Positions 17,715 through 26,698 of a DNA stretch of 64,000 nucleotides are shown here, one piece after another (position 1 is the first letter of the stretch; each line of letters opens with the position of its first letter). Both the position numbers and the translations under genes were made by a program. The notes below the pieces were generated by a model. That model had not been told where the DNA came from. It ran no database searches and saw nothing but the letters and a program-made list of their open reading frames with translations. Origin of the DNA: Mycolicibacterium gilvum (lineage in GTDB: Bacteria; Actinomycetota; Actinomycetes; Mycobacteriales; Mycobacteriaceae). The DNA is taken from positions 5,828,001 through 5,892,000 of the forward strand of contig NZ_UGQM01000001.1 in assembly GCF_900454025.1 (NCBI RefSeq). Reading direction: 5' to 3'.

Positions 17715-17718
<4 letters not shown>
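17140..17718 (+). CDS. Rhodanese domain fused to DUF2892 membrane domain
   Basis: A 192-residue protein with a rhodanese domain (VLDVRTPGEFETAHIAGA, active loop VCRSGQRAA with the catalytic cysteine) followed by two hydrophobic segments of the DUF2892 type, as in YgaP. It would carry sulfane sulfur at the inner membrane face. GGAAAGGA precedes ATG 17140. It opens the plus-strand arm of the sulfide island and overlaps the TauE gene by four bases (ATGA), suggesting the rhodanese hands product to, or works beside, the exporter. Confidence 0.88.
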
Positions 17719-18918
<1,200 letters not shown>

Positions 18919-18958
18919 TTTGCCAACCGGCGTCAACGACGACGAGATCGGAGGAACT

Positions 18959-19354
18959 GTGAGTTACGCATTGTCGACCACGCTGCACACCACGTTCGAG
19001 GATGCGGTGGAGCGAACCCGAAAGGCATTGGCAGACCAGGGTTTCGGTGTGCTCACCGAGATCGACATGAAAGCCACCCTGAAGGCCAAGCTGGGCGAGG
19101 ACATGGAGGACTACCTGATCCTCGGGGCGTGCAATCCCCCGCTGGCACACCGTGCGGTCAACGCCGACCGTCAGATCGGCCTGCTGCTGCCCTGCAACGT
19201 CGCCGTCCGCGCCGACACCTCGGGCGACGGTGACACGGTGATCGTCGACGCGATGGATCCGCAGATCATGGTCCAGGTCTCCGACCAACCGGGCCTGCGC
19301 GAGGTCGCCGACGAAGCCGCTGCGAAGCTGCGCGCCGCAATCGAATCGCTATGA
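18959..19354 (+). CDS. DUF302 domain protein
   Basis: A 131-residue protein of the DUF302 family (FEDAVERTRKALADQGFGVL, ILGACNPPLAHRAV, LLLPCNVAVR). The two motif cysteines in GACNP and LPCNV are typical. The family is widespread beside sulfur and redox genes but has no established activity. GGAGGAA precedes GTG 18959. The TGA overlaps the ATG of the second metallo-hydrolase/rhodanese gene, so it belongs to the regulator operon of the sulfide island. Confidence 0.85.
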   Translation: MSYALSTTLHTTFEDAVERTRKALADQGFGVLTEIDMKATLKAKLGEDMEDYLILGACNPPLAHRAVNADRQIGLLLPCNVAVRADTSGDGDTVIVDAMDPQIMVQVSDQPGLREVADEAAAKLRAAIESL

Positions 19355-20718
19355 GTTCAGCCATCGACGTCTCCATCATCGAGACCTCCGGGTTGGGAGA
19401 CCGCAGCTATCTGATCAGCGCCGACGGCACCGCCGTCGTCGTCGACCCGCAGCGCGACATCGACCGGGTGCTCGACCTGGCCCGCGAGCGCGGGGTGCGC
19501 ATCAGCCATGTGCTCGAGACACACATCCACAACGACTACGTGACCGGCGGACTGGAGCTCTCCCGCGTCACGGGTGCCGAATACGTCGTGCCCGCGGGTG
19601 ACGACGTGGGATACGAGCGGCGCGCCGTCAGCGACGGCGACACCGTGGACGCCGGCCCGGTCCGGCTGCAGGTGATGCACACCCCCGGGCACACCCACCA
19701 CCACGTCAGCTACGTGCTGCGCGATGCCGGTGGTTCGGGTGATCCGGTGCTCGGCGTGTTCACCGGCGGATCGATGCTGCACGGCACGACCGGGCGCACG
19801 GACCTGCTGGGCGACGAGCACACCCAGGAACTCAGCCACGCGCAGTTCCACTCGGTGCGGCGGTTGGCCGCCGAGCTGCCCGATACCGCCGAGGTGTACC
19901 CCACCCACGGTTTCGGCAGCTTCTGCTCGGCCACTCCCGCCAGCGGAGATTCGTCGACCATCGCCGATCAGCGCCAGACCAATCCGGCGCTGACCCAGGA
20001 CGAGCAGAGCTACGTCGACGAACTGATCGCCGGGTTGGGGGCCTACCCCGCGTACTACGCGCACATGGGTGTCATCAACACCGAGGGCCCCGACCCCGTC
20101 GACCTCTCGGTGCCCGAACCGGTGGATCCCGACGAACTCCGCCGCCGCATCGAGGGCGGCGAATGGGTGGTGGACCTGCGCAACCGCACCGCATTCGCCG
20201 CCGGACATCTGGGCGGGACGCTGGGCTTCGAGCTGTCGGACAACTTCGTCACCTATCTGGGCTGGCTCTACTCCTGGGGGTCGCCGCTGACTCTCATCGG
20301 CGACGACGTCGACCAGATCGCCGACGCCCGACGTGAACTCGCCCGCATCGGGGTCGACAACCTGACCGGGTCCGCCACCGGAGACATCCACGACCTGGCC
20401 GAAGGGACGCCGCTACGGTCCTACCGTGTCGCCGATTTCGCCGCGCTGGCCGACGCGATGCAGGCACAGGCGCCGGCGGTGCTCGACGTCCGCCAGAGTG
20501 GCGAGTTCGCCGACGGGCACATCGCAGGAGCGGTCAACATTCCACTGCACGAGCTGAGCCGGCGCCTCGACGAGGTTCCCGACGGAGAGGTCTGGGTGCA
20601 CTGCGCGTCCGGATACCGCTCATCGATCGCCGCATCGATGATCGACCGGGGCGACCGCACGGTGGTCCTCGTCGACGACGCGTTCGACCAAGCGGAGAAG
20701 ACCGGCCTGGTCAGCTGA
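19351..20718 (+). CDS. Second metallo-hydrolase/rhodanese fusion, variant metal site
   Basis: A 455-residue paralogue of the 15545-16924 protein: a metallo-beta-lactamase domain, a degenerate rhodanese domain without cysteine, and an active rhodanese domain (WVHCASGYRSS). The metal motif ETHIHNDYVTGG (His58, His60, Asp62) and HTPGH (His114) are present, but the third ligand position, aspartate in LTGD of the paralogue, is Gly140 in VFTGGS. The chemistry may therefore differ from the persulfide dioxygenase. It overlaps DUF302 by four bases and, at its 3' end, the convergent DUF202 gene by eight bases. Confidence 0.85.
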   Translation: MSSAIDVSIIETSGLGDRSYLISADGTAVVVDPQRDIDRVLDLARERGVRISHVLETHIHNDYVTGGLELSRVTGAEYVVPAGDDVGYERRAVSDGDTVDAGPVRLQVMHTPGHTHHHVSYVLRDAGGSGDPVLGVFTGGSMLHGTTGRTDLLGDEHTQELSHAQFHSVRRLAAELPDTAEVYPTHGFGSFCSATPASGDSSTIADQRQTNPALTQDEQSYVDELIAGLGAYPAYYAHMGVINTEGPDPVDLSVPEPVDPDELRRRIEGGEWVVDLRNRTAFAAGHLGGTLGFELSDNFVTYLGWLYSWGSPLTLIGDDVDQIADARRELARIGVDNLTGSATGDIHDLAEGTPLRSYRVADFAALADAMQAQAPAVLDVRQSGEFADGHIAGAVNIPLHELSRRLDEVPDGEVWVHCASGYRSSIAASMIDRGDRTVVLVDDAFDQAEKTGLVS

Positions 20719-21037
20719 CGGCGAAGAGCAGGACGCCAACGACGGTGACCGCGAAAACCACTGTGGCGCCGCCCATCAGCAGCACCTCCGTGCGCGGCTC
20801 GGCGGTGACGGCCGGACTGTCCCTGATCGCGTGCGACCGCCGGTAGCCCAGGGCGAGCACGAGCAGCGCGAGCAGCGTGGCGGTGACGGCGAGCAGGATC
20901 CGACCCGGTCCCAGGGGCCCGTGCTGGCGCAGCAGCACCAGCGCTCCGCCCACGAGAAATCCGAATGAGCTTCGCTCCCAGGACAACAGGGTGCGTTCCG
21001 CGGGCAGACCCGGCTTGTCCGGCAGTGGGCGGGGCAT
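20711..21037 (-). CDS. DUF202 family membrane protein
   Basis: A 108-residue protein with three hydrophobic helices and the N-terminal AERTLLSWERSSFGFLVGGALVLL typical of DUF202 (seen here as ERTLLSWERS). The family is small, membrane-embedded and uncharacterised. It begins two bases after the stop of a second DUF202 gene, so the two probably form a heteromeric or tandem pair. Its 3' end overlaps the second metallo-hydrolase/rhodanese gene by eight bases. Confidence 0.8.
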   Translation of the reverse strand: MPRPLPDKPGLPAERTLLSWERSSFGFLVGGALVLLRQHGPLGPGRILLAVTATLLALLVLALGYRRSHAIRDSPAVTAEPRTEVLLMGGATVVFAVTVVGVLLFAVS

Positions 21038-21038
21038 C

Positions 21039-21404
21039 TCAGTACCCGGTCGGTGGCCAGATCACCAGGACCACCAGAACCGCCACGGTCACGAGAAAGA
21101 TGGCGCCGCCGAGGAGCACCGGGATACGGGTCGGTGGCAGCTCCCCGTCTTGACGCATGGCGGCCTGCACGCGCTGCCAGCGCCGCACGGCCAGCGCGGC
21201 CAGCACTCCGCCTCCGGCGGTCAGTGCCACGCTGAGCCCGTGCCGTACGCCGGGAATCCCGAACGACGGTACGAACTGCACGACGGCGATGCCACCGGCG
21301 ATCAAGGCCAGCGCGGTGCGGATCCAGGCCAGGAAGGTCCGCTCGTTGGCCAGCGTGAAGCGGTAGTCGGGCTCTCCGTCGCCGGGTCGGTGAGGAGCGC
21401 TCAT
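21039..21404 (-). CDS. YidH-like DUF202 membrane protein
   Basis: A 121-residue protein with the DUF202 signature FTLANERTFLAWIRTALALIAGG (pattern NERTFLAWIRT) and three hydrophobic segments, close to E. coli YidH in layout. ATG 21404 is the first gene of the two-gene DUF202 unit. Function is unknown. Its location next to the sulfide genes may be incidental, because it is on the opposite strand with its own promoter. Confidence 0.85.
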   Translation of the reverse strand: MSAPHRPGDGEPDYRFTLANERTFLAWIRTALALIAGGIAVVQFVPSFGIPGVRHGLSVALTAGGGVLAALAVRRWQRVQAAMRQDGELPPTRIPVLLGGAIFLVTVAVLVVLVIWPPTGY

Positions 21405-21447
21405 CCTGGTGAGCCTACGTCTTTGCGGCCGGTCCCGAGACGGGAAG

Positions 21448-22206
21448 TCAGCTCGGGACGTTGGCCTTCAAGGTCGCCAGTGCCGCGGTGCTCAACCGGG
21501 CCAGTTCACCGGCTTCCCCGTTCTCCAGCGCAGCGCTGAAGAGTTCTGCCATGCGGCGGTTGGTCGCCTGCTCGATCTCGTCGTAGCGGTCCTTCTTGTC
21601 CGCGCCGTCGGCGTACGGCTCGGGCCAGCCGAACATCGCCGCGTACTGCGGGCCCTTGTTGAGCATGTGCGCCTCGATCGGTGTCACGCCGGACAGCGAC
21701 AGCGCGTTGAAGTGCAGCGCGGCACGCAGCTCACGCAGCACGAACATCACCTGCAACGCCCGGGCGGGAGAATCTTCGGCCAGCGGCATCGCCCGCCACC
21801 CGACGAACAGCGGCACTCCCCAGTTCGGCGCGGAAGCGATGAGCTTCTCCCCCAGTGCGGCGATCCGGTCCAGTCCGTCCGCACCGGCCAGGTACTTGCG
21901 ACCGAACTCGGCGGTCTGATTCCAGTAGACCTCCGCTGCACCGGCCGCGCCGCGCACCGCGACGCCTTCGTCCCACATCGCCGCCACCGCAGTGGGTTCG
22001 AACACCGCGAACACCGCAGCGACGGTGGCGCCGTTGGCCTCACCCAGAACGCCGCCCCGCCCGGCGATGTAACCAGCCAGCGGGTTCTCGTAACCCGCGG
22101 CGACGCTGCCGCCGTAGGTTTCGGGGTGAAGCATGAAGACGGCAACCGCCTGTTCGATGGCGGTACCTGCGGCGGCGACGGATTCGATCAGGTCGGCGTT
22201 GCTCAT
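21448..22206 (-). CDS. SCO6745/SalK-like helical protein of unknown function
   Basis: A 252-residue, mostly helical cytosolic protein. The arrangement AVAVFMLHPETYGG, GYIAGRGGVLGEANGATVAAVF and the later LRAALHFNALSLSGVTPIEAH resembles the SalK-like (SCO6745) family common in actinobacteria, in which a conserved helix pair precedes a histidine-rich segment. No enzymatic role is established. The start at ATG 22206 is chosen because the longer open frame upstream is not conserved-looking. It is divergent from the Rv1733c-like gene. Confidence 0.65.
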   Translation of the reverse strand: MSNADLIESVAAAGTAIEQAVAVFMLHPETYGGSVAAGYENPLAGYIAGRGGVLGEANGATVAAVFAVFEPTAVAAMWDEGVAVRGAAGAAEVYWNQTAEFGRKYLAGADGLDRIAALGEKLIASAPNWGVPLFVGWRAMPLAEDSPARALQVMFVLRELRAALHFNALSLSGVTPIEAHMLNKGPQYAAMFGWPEPYADGADKKDRYDEIEQATNRRMAELFSAALENGEAGELARLSTAALATLKANVPS

Positions 22207-22247
22207 AGAGGGCAGAGTAGCGCCCGGTCCACGCTCATTGTGCGCAG

Positions 22248-22260
22248 GCGACAAAGTCGC
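22248..22260. repeat. Short inverted repeat in a divergent promoter region
   Basis: GCGAC-AAA-GTCGC, perfect five-base arms, between the SCO6745-like and Rv1733c-like genes. It could be an operator; no regulator can be assigned. Confidence 0.3.
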
Positions 22261-22328
22261 ACCTGACCGTTGTCCCCGTGGCCCAAGCCGGATGTCGCGA
22301 AACGGACCACCATGAAGGGGCATGGAAA

Positions 22329-22352
22329 GCCGGCGCCCGAGCGGGCGCCGGC
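22329..22352 (+). repeat. Perfect 10-bp GC hairpin upstream of the Rv1733c-like gene
   Basis: GCCGGCGCCC, a four-base GAGC loop, then GGGCGCCGGC. It has no T-tract. It ends 43 bases before the GTG at 22396 and 30 bases before the AGGAGG site, so it would form in the leader of that mRNA if transcription starts upstream. Confidence 0.6.
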
Positions 22353-22395
22353 CCAGACCCGATTCACCGCAACCACGTCAACAGGAGGAAGAACA

Positions 22396-22815
22396 GTGCG
22401 CGCGCACGGAGCCAGGGATCAGGACGCGACGACGAGTCGCGGGACTGACGAGACCGGGTGGACGTCGTTCACTCTGGCCGTTCCGCGCTGGCCCCTGCTC
22501 GCCCGCCTGCGCGGCCGGCACGCGCTCGTCCGCGCCGTGGATCGAGTGGAAGCCGCGGTGCTGGTGCTGGCGTTCTTCGTGTCGTTGATCGCGCTGCCGG
22601 TGGCCGGAGCCGTCGGCACGGCGGCCTACGACGCGCTCAGTCATCGCCACACCGGCTCTGCGGCCACCCAGGCCGCAACGGGCGGAGTCCTGATCTGGGC
22701 CGGAACCACCGTCGCCGCTGTCGCCCTGTTTATCGTCACACGCGCACTGTGTGACCGGGTGCGCCAGTCCCGTTGGGACAAGGGTCTTCACGACCTTTCA
22801 GAGGAGACATCATGA
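22396..22815 (+). CDS. Rv1733c-like membrane protein, short form
   Basis: A 139-residue protein. NPLVRGTDRLEA-type spacing is recognisable as HALVRAVDRVEAAVLVLAFF, then a first membrane helix, GTAAYDALSHRHT, and a second helix near the C-terminus followed by a basic tail. M. tuberculosis Rv1733c has the same two helices but a much longer extracellular loop, so this is a truncated-loop relative. AGGAGG lies seven bases before GTG 22396. It is coupled to the next small gene through an ATGA overlap at 22812-22815. Function is unknown. Confidence 0.7.
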   Translation: MRAHGARDQDATTSRGTDETGWTSFTLAVPRWPLLARLRGRHALVRAVDRVEAAVLVLAFFVSLIALPVAGAVGTAAYDALSHRHTGSAATQAATGGVLIWAGTTVAAVALFIVTRALCDRVRQSRWDKGLHDLSEETS

Positions 22816-22976
22816 CCGCGATCATCGAATTCGCTTCCACCGCAGGGCCGCAACAGAGCTTAACCGTCTTTGATCAGGGTATGGCGATCGACCGGTGGGA
22901 ATCCGACGGCGGCGCAGTATGGTTCACCGCACCAGCGTCGCGCCGCCGTCGAGCCGGAGCTGCTGCCCGGTCATGA
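22812..22976 (+). CDS. Small hypothetical protein coupled to the Rv1733c-like gene
   Basis: A 54-codon frame starting in an ATGA overlap with the preceding stop and preceded by GAGGAGA. It encodes an acidic-aromatic core (LTVFDQGMAIDRWESDGGAVWF) and an arginine-rich tail. The last 53 bases overlap the convergent SDR gene, and the tail codons may only reflect that overlap. No family is recognised. Confidence 0.4.
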   Translation: MTAIIEFASTAGPQQSLTVFDQGMAIDRWESDGGAVWFTAPASRRRRAGAAARS

Positions 22977-23778
22977 ACCGGGACTCGTCGGCGAGCAGAT
23001 AGAGCGCGGCATAGGCCGATTCCCACACCGTGCCTCGGCCCATCTTGAGTTTGACCACCTCGTTGTGCCGGGCGGTCGCCTCCTCGGCGTCCAGGCCGAA
23101 CAACGACTGTGAATCCCTGTTGGCCAGAACGGAATTGATCGGCCCGAGCATCAGCGTGTTGACCCGGATACCCATAGGGGCGTACTGCACCGCGGCGATC
23201 TCGGTGATCTGGTTGAGCCCGCACTTGCCCAGCGCGTACGGCATGATGCCGATGTTGAGGCCCAGCTCGTTCTTGACGCTGGCGATCGACGAGATGTTGA
23301 CGATGCTGCCGGTGGTGTCGCCGGCATTGCGCTCCATACACTCGGCGGCGAACAGATTGCAGTAGTAGCAGCCGAGCATGTTGACGTTGATGCCGCGGTT
23401 GAAGTTCTCCACCGTCATCGAGTTCGTCTCGAAGTCGAACGGGGGGTTCGTCGCCACGCTGTAGACCATGCCGTCGACGCGGCCGCTGGTCTGCATCGCC
23501 GTGTCGAAGATGCGTCGGCAGTCGTCTTTGTCGGAGACATCCGCCTCGACGGCATACGCGCTGCCGCCTTCGGCGATGATCATCTCGACCGTCTCTTTCA
23601 CCGCCGCAGGGTTCAGGTCGACCGCGACCACCTCTGCGCCGTGCCGGGCGGCCAGAAGCGAGATGGCCCGCCCGTTGCCCGTGCCGGGACCCGGGCTCTG
23701 GCCCGCTCCGACGACGACGACGACCTTGCCCGACAGGTCGAACGCCTTGCGGCCCTGCTGGTCGAAATCAGTTGACAT
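22924..23778 (-). CDS. SDR family NAD(P)-dependent oxidoreductase
   Basis: A 284-residue short-chain dehydrogenase. The cofactor loop is VVVVGAGQSPGPGTGNGRAI, a variant of TGxxxGxG with an insertion; VDLNPAAVK and ADVSDKDD follow for adenine binding. SIVNISSIAS supplies the catalytic serine and PYALGKCGLNQ the tyrosine and lysine. It is the last gene of the P450 operon and overlaps the ferredoxin gene by 11 bases, so it probably oxidises an alcohol produced by the P450. Confidence 0.88.
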   Translation of the reverse strand: MSTDFDQQGRKAFDLSGKVVVVVGAGQSPGPGTGNGRAISLLAARHGAEVVAVDLNPAAVKETVEMIIAEGGSAYAVEADVSDKDDCRRIFDTAMQTSGRVDGMVYSVATNPPFDFETNSMTVENFNRGINVNMLGCYYCNLFAAECMERNAGDTTGSIVNISSIASVKNELGLNIGIMPYALGKCGLNQITEIAAVQYAPMGIRVNTLMLGPINSVLANRDSQSLFGLDAEEATARHNEVVKLKMGRGTVWESAYAALYLLADESRFMTGQQLRLDGGATLVR

Positions 23779-23974
23779 GGTTCTCCTCCACAACATGGAT
23801 GGCGTGCTCGGGACAGCTTTCGATCGCGTCGGCGACCGAGGATCGAAGTGCTGCGGGAATTTCGGACCGGGTCGCTTCGGCGTAGCCGTCGTCGGTGATG
23901 ACGAACACCTCCGGGCACGCCACCGTGCAGGCGCCGTGGCCGGCACAGGAATCGTTGTCGACCGTGACTCTCAT
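23768..23974 (-). CDS. Ferredoxin (P450 redox partner)
   Basis: A 68-residue acidic ferredoxin of the actinobacterial P450-associated type. The motif CAGHGACTVACP followed by a distant CP (ESCPEHAI) leaves three cluster cysteines plus a fourth position occupied by a non-cysteine, as in single [3Fe-4S] ferredoxins. It lies one base after the P450 stop and overlaps the SDR gene, so it is the dedicated electron donor. No ferredoxin reductase is nearby. Confidence 0.9.
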   Translation of the reverse strand: MRVTVDNDSCAGHGACTVACPEVFVITDDGYAEATRSEIPAALRSSVADAIESCPEHAIHVVEENHVN

Positions 23975-23975
23975 C

Positions 23976-25244
23976 TCAGCCGACCGTCACGTGCAGATCG
24001 GTGAGCCCGTGCAGGATGTAGGTCGGCACGTAGCGGAAGCGACGGTCCCCGGCGGGACCGTGTGCCTGCTCGTCGATCTGGACGGCCTCGGTCCGCTCCA
24101 GCAGGCGCTGAATGAGCACCCGGCCCTCGGCACGCGCGAGTGGCGCACCGATGCAGCTGTGCACTCCCCGGCCGAATCCGATGTGGCGGCGGGCATTTGC
24201 CCGGTCGGGGTCGAAGATGTGCGGATCCTCGAAGATGCGTGCGTCGCGATTGGCGGCGCCGAAGTGCACCATCAGCGTTGTGCCGGCCGGGATTTCAACG
24301 CCGCCGACCGTCGTGGTCGCCCTCGCCAACCGGAAGTCACCCTTGATCGGGCTCTCGAAGCGCAGGCACTCCTCGATGAAGTTGCCGATGTCGGTCGGGT
24401 TTCGGCGCAGACGGGCCTGCAGCGCGGCGTCCTCGGCCAACAACTTGAGCGCTGACGAGAGCAGCCGCACTGTCGTCTCCTGCCCCGCCGAGAAGAGGTT
24501 GGCTGCCACCCGCACGACGTCGATAACCTCGGGCGTGGAACCGTCCGGGAAAGTCGCCAGCGCCATCTCGGTCATCACGTCGTCCTGCGGATGAGCGCGT
24601 CGCTCCGAGATGTAATCGGTGAAGCGCGTGTACAGGTACTCCAGCGGAGTGTGTGCCATCACGACGTCGTCGTCGGTGCTGCCGAGTGCGTGGTCGCCGG
24701 TCAACATCGACGTGAGTTCGACATGGTCTTCTTCGGGCACGCCGAGCAGGTCGGCGATGACCAGCAGGGCGAACGGGCTGGCCACCCTGCCGATGAACTC
24801 GCCGCCCCGTCCGGCGAGGAACGGGTCCAGTACCCGGTCCGCCAGCCGCCACATGAACTCCTCGTTCGCCTTGAGCCGCTTGGGGGTGATCAGGCGGGAG
24901 AGCAGCGAGCGGTGCGCGGTGTGGGTGGGCGGGTCGAATGACGGGAGTTGGTCACTGAACGGCAACTCGTGGCGGTGCGCGTCGATCAACGCCCGCACCT
25001 CGTCCTCGTCTCGGCCTTCGAGGGACACGGGGAAGCCCGGGATGGGTCCGGTGACCGAGTTGCAGGACGAGAACGTCTCGGGGTCACCGACGACGGTCAG
25101 CACTTCGTCGTATCCGGTGACGACCACGACGTCGTGCACCGGTTCGCGGTACACCGGGCTCTGCTCGCGCATACGGTCCAGCGCCGGGTACGGGTCGTCG
25201 ATCAGCGCGTCGTCGTGGAAAAAGTCGAGTTCGTGCACCGTCAT
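23976..25244 (-). CDS. Cytochrome P450
   Basis: A 422-residue soluble P450. I-helix oxygen-activation motif AGQETT (about residues 253-258), K-helix EECLR, and heme loop FGRGVHSCIG with Cys364 as the axial ligand. ATG 25244 gives a typical N-terminus; the upstream open frame adds only nine residues. It heads the P450-ferredoxin-SDR operon and is transcribed away from the TetR gene at 25369 across a region with three copies of a shared operator. Substrate is unknown; steroid, terpenoid or lipid hydroxylation is usual for such clusters. Confidence 0.92.
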   Translation of the reverse strand: MTVHELDFFHDDALIDDPYPALDRMREQSPVYREPVHDVVVVTGYDEVLTVVGDPETFSSCNSVTGPIPGFPVSLEGRDEDEVRALIDAHRHELPFSDQLPSFDPPTHTAHRSLLSRLITPKRLKANEEFMWRLADRVLDPFLAGRGGEFIGRVASPFALLVIADLLGVPEEDHVELTSMLTGDHALGSTDDDVVMAHTPLEYLYTRFTDYISERRAHPQDDVMTEMALATFPDGSTPEVIDVVRVAANLFSAGQETTVRLLSSALKLLAEDAALQARLRRNPTDIGNFIEECLRFESPIKGDFRLARATTTVGGVEIPAGTTLMVHFGAANRDARIFEDPHIFDPDRANARRHIGFGRGVHSCIGAPLARAEGRVLIQRLLERTEAVQIDEQAHGPAGDRRFRYVPTYILHGLTDLHVTVG

Positions 25245-25263
25245 ACTTTCTTGGACCCTTCGC

Positions 25264-25326
25264 CTGACCATTCGTACAGCTAACTACTGACCAACCGTAC
25301 AGGAAGAAGCTGTACGATCGGTCAGT
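25264..25326. promoter_or_regulatory. Triple TetR operator between P450 operon and its regulator
   Basis: Three copies of one pseudo-palindromic element: CTGACCATTCGTACAG (25264-25279), ACTGACCAACCGTACAG (25286-25302) and, inverted, CTGTACGATCGGTCAGT (25310-25326). Copies two and three pair as a 17-base inverted repeat with two mismatches. Confidence 0.7.
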
Positions 25327-25368
25327 GCAGGCGACTCATGTCAGGCGGTCGACACCGGAGGTGGAAGT

Positions 25369-25965
25369 GTGAGCGGTGACTCAACCCGCGCCGGCGGGCC
25401 CACTCGGCGTCGTCTCATCGACGTCGCGATCGAGCTGTTCAAGCGATACAGCGTCGCCGGCACGTCACTGCAGATGATCTCCGATGAACTCGGACTCACG
25501 AAATCCGCCATCTACCACCACTTCCGCACGCGGGACGAACTTCTGACCGCGGTGATGGAACCGCTCATCGCCGAGGTCGCCGAGATCGTGGATGCCGCCG
25601 AGGAGCAGCGGACCCCACACGCCCGCGCCGATCACATGCTCGTCGGTTATGCATCCATCGCGGCACGGCACCGCACCCTGATCCCTCTGCTCAGCGGCGA
25701 CCCCGGCGTCGTCGCACTTCTGCGGACCCGATCGGAGTGGGGTGACCTCGTGCGCCGTCAGCTGGCGTTGTTCTCCGAGGTCGAGCCCGGACTCGGCGGA
25801 CAGGTGAAGGCTGCGCTCGCCATGTCGGGGATCGCCTCCGCTGCCGGGGTGGATTACGGAGGTGACGTCGACGACGACACTCTGAGGGACCAGCTGATCG
25901 CAGCAGGCAGACGCGCGCTCGGATTGCGCAACTCCCGCACCGGCGCGGTCACCGCCCGACGATGA
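25369..25965 (+). CDS. TetR family regulator of the P450 operon
   Basis: A 198-residue TetR protein. The helix-turn-helix is in the N-terminal third (TSLQMISDELGLTKSAIYHHFRTRDELL). The C-terminal ligand domain is generic. GTG 25369 is preceded by GGAGGTGG. It is divergent from the P450 operon, with three shared operators between, which is the usual layout of a local autoregulated repressor. Its 3' end overlaps the convergent EcfT gene by 17 bases. Confidence 0.88.
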   Translation: MSGDSTRAGGPTRRRLIDVAIELFKRYSVAGTSLQMISDELGLTKSAIYHHFRTRDELLTAVMEPLIAEVAEIVDAAEEQRTPHARADHMLVGYASIAARHRTLIPLLSGDPGVVALLRTRSEWGDLVRRQLALFSEVEPGLGGQVKAALAMSGIASAAGVDYGGDVDDDTLRDQLIAAGRRALGLRNSRTGAVTARR

Positions 25966-26698
25966 AGTCCCAGTGGCCGGTGGCCGTCGACACCGCGACC
26001 GCCGCCGCGGCGATCACCACCGCGCCCGCGATCAGGACCATTTCGGGCACACCGAACGTCGAGGGCCGTGCCCACGTTCGGGTCGGGTACGCGCCGAAAC
26101 CGCGGGCTTCCATCGCGGTGGCCAGTTTCGATCCCCTGCGCAGCGCGAAGACCAGCAGTGCGAACGCCTGGCCGATGAACCGGCGCAGGCGCGCGTGGTC
26201 GGCCACACCGCGCGCCCGGCGCGCGTAGCCCAGATACTCCCAGTCCTGCCGCAGCAGGCCGACCAGACGCATTCCCGCCAACGCGCCGACCACGAACCTG
26301 GCGGGCAACCTCATGATCTGCCCGAGACCGTCCGCGAGTTCGGTCGGCGAAACATCGATGAACAGGCACACCGACGGCAGCGCGATCGCCAGCACGCGCA
26401 GGAACATCGCCGCCGCGAGCTCGACGGATCCGTCGCTGACCGTGACGAGGAGGAAATGCCAATACACGGCACCGCCGGGTTCGCCGTAGAGAAGGTTGGT
26501 CAGCGCGGTCAAGGCCGCCGCGAGGGTGATGAAGGCACCACGGATCAGGAACGCACGCAACGGGATCCGCATCGCGAGGAACAACGGGATCTCCAGTACC
26601 AGCGCTGTCAGCGCAGACACCCAGTCCACACTGAGCACCAGGACACCGGCGATCACCAAAGCCGCCAGAAGTTTCGCGACGGGGTTGACGCGGATCAT
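25949..26698 (-). CDS. ecfT: Energy-coupling factor transporter transmembrane subunit EcfT
   Basis: A 249-residue CbiQ/EcfT protein with five to six membrane helices. The coupling-helix region holds the family motifs with arginines: EYLGYARRARGV and ATAMEARGFGAYP, which contact the two ATPase subunits. It overlaps the fused EcfA gene by four bases (ATGA), so S, A-A and T components are all in one operon under the TPP riboswitch. Confidence 0.9.
   Translation of the reverse strand: MIRVNPVAKLLAALVIAGVLVLSVDWVSALTALVLEIPLFLAMRIPLRAFLIRGAFITLAAALTALTNLLYGEPGGAVYWHFLLVTVSDGSVELAAAMFLRVLAIALPSVCLFIDVSPTELADGLGQIMRLPARFVVGALAGMRLVGLLRQDWEYLGYARRARGVADHARLRRFIGQAFALLVFALRRGSKLATAMEARGFGAYPTRTWARPSTFGVPEMVLIAGAVVIAAAAVAVSTATGHWDFIVGR

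Noticed and set aside
22329..22352. Rho-independent terminator for the SCO6745-like gene or an upstream transcript
   Set aside because: There is no T-tract on either strand after the stem, and the adjacent gene is transcribed away from it.
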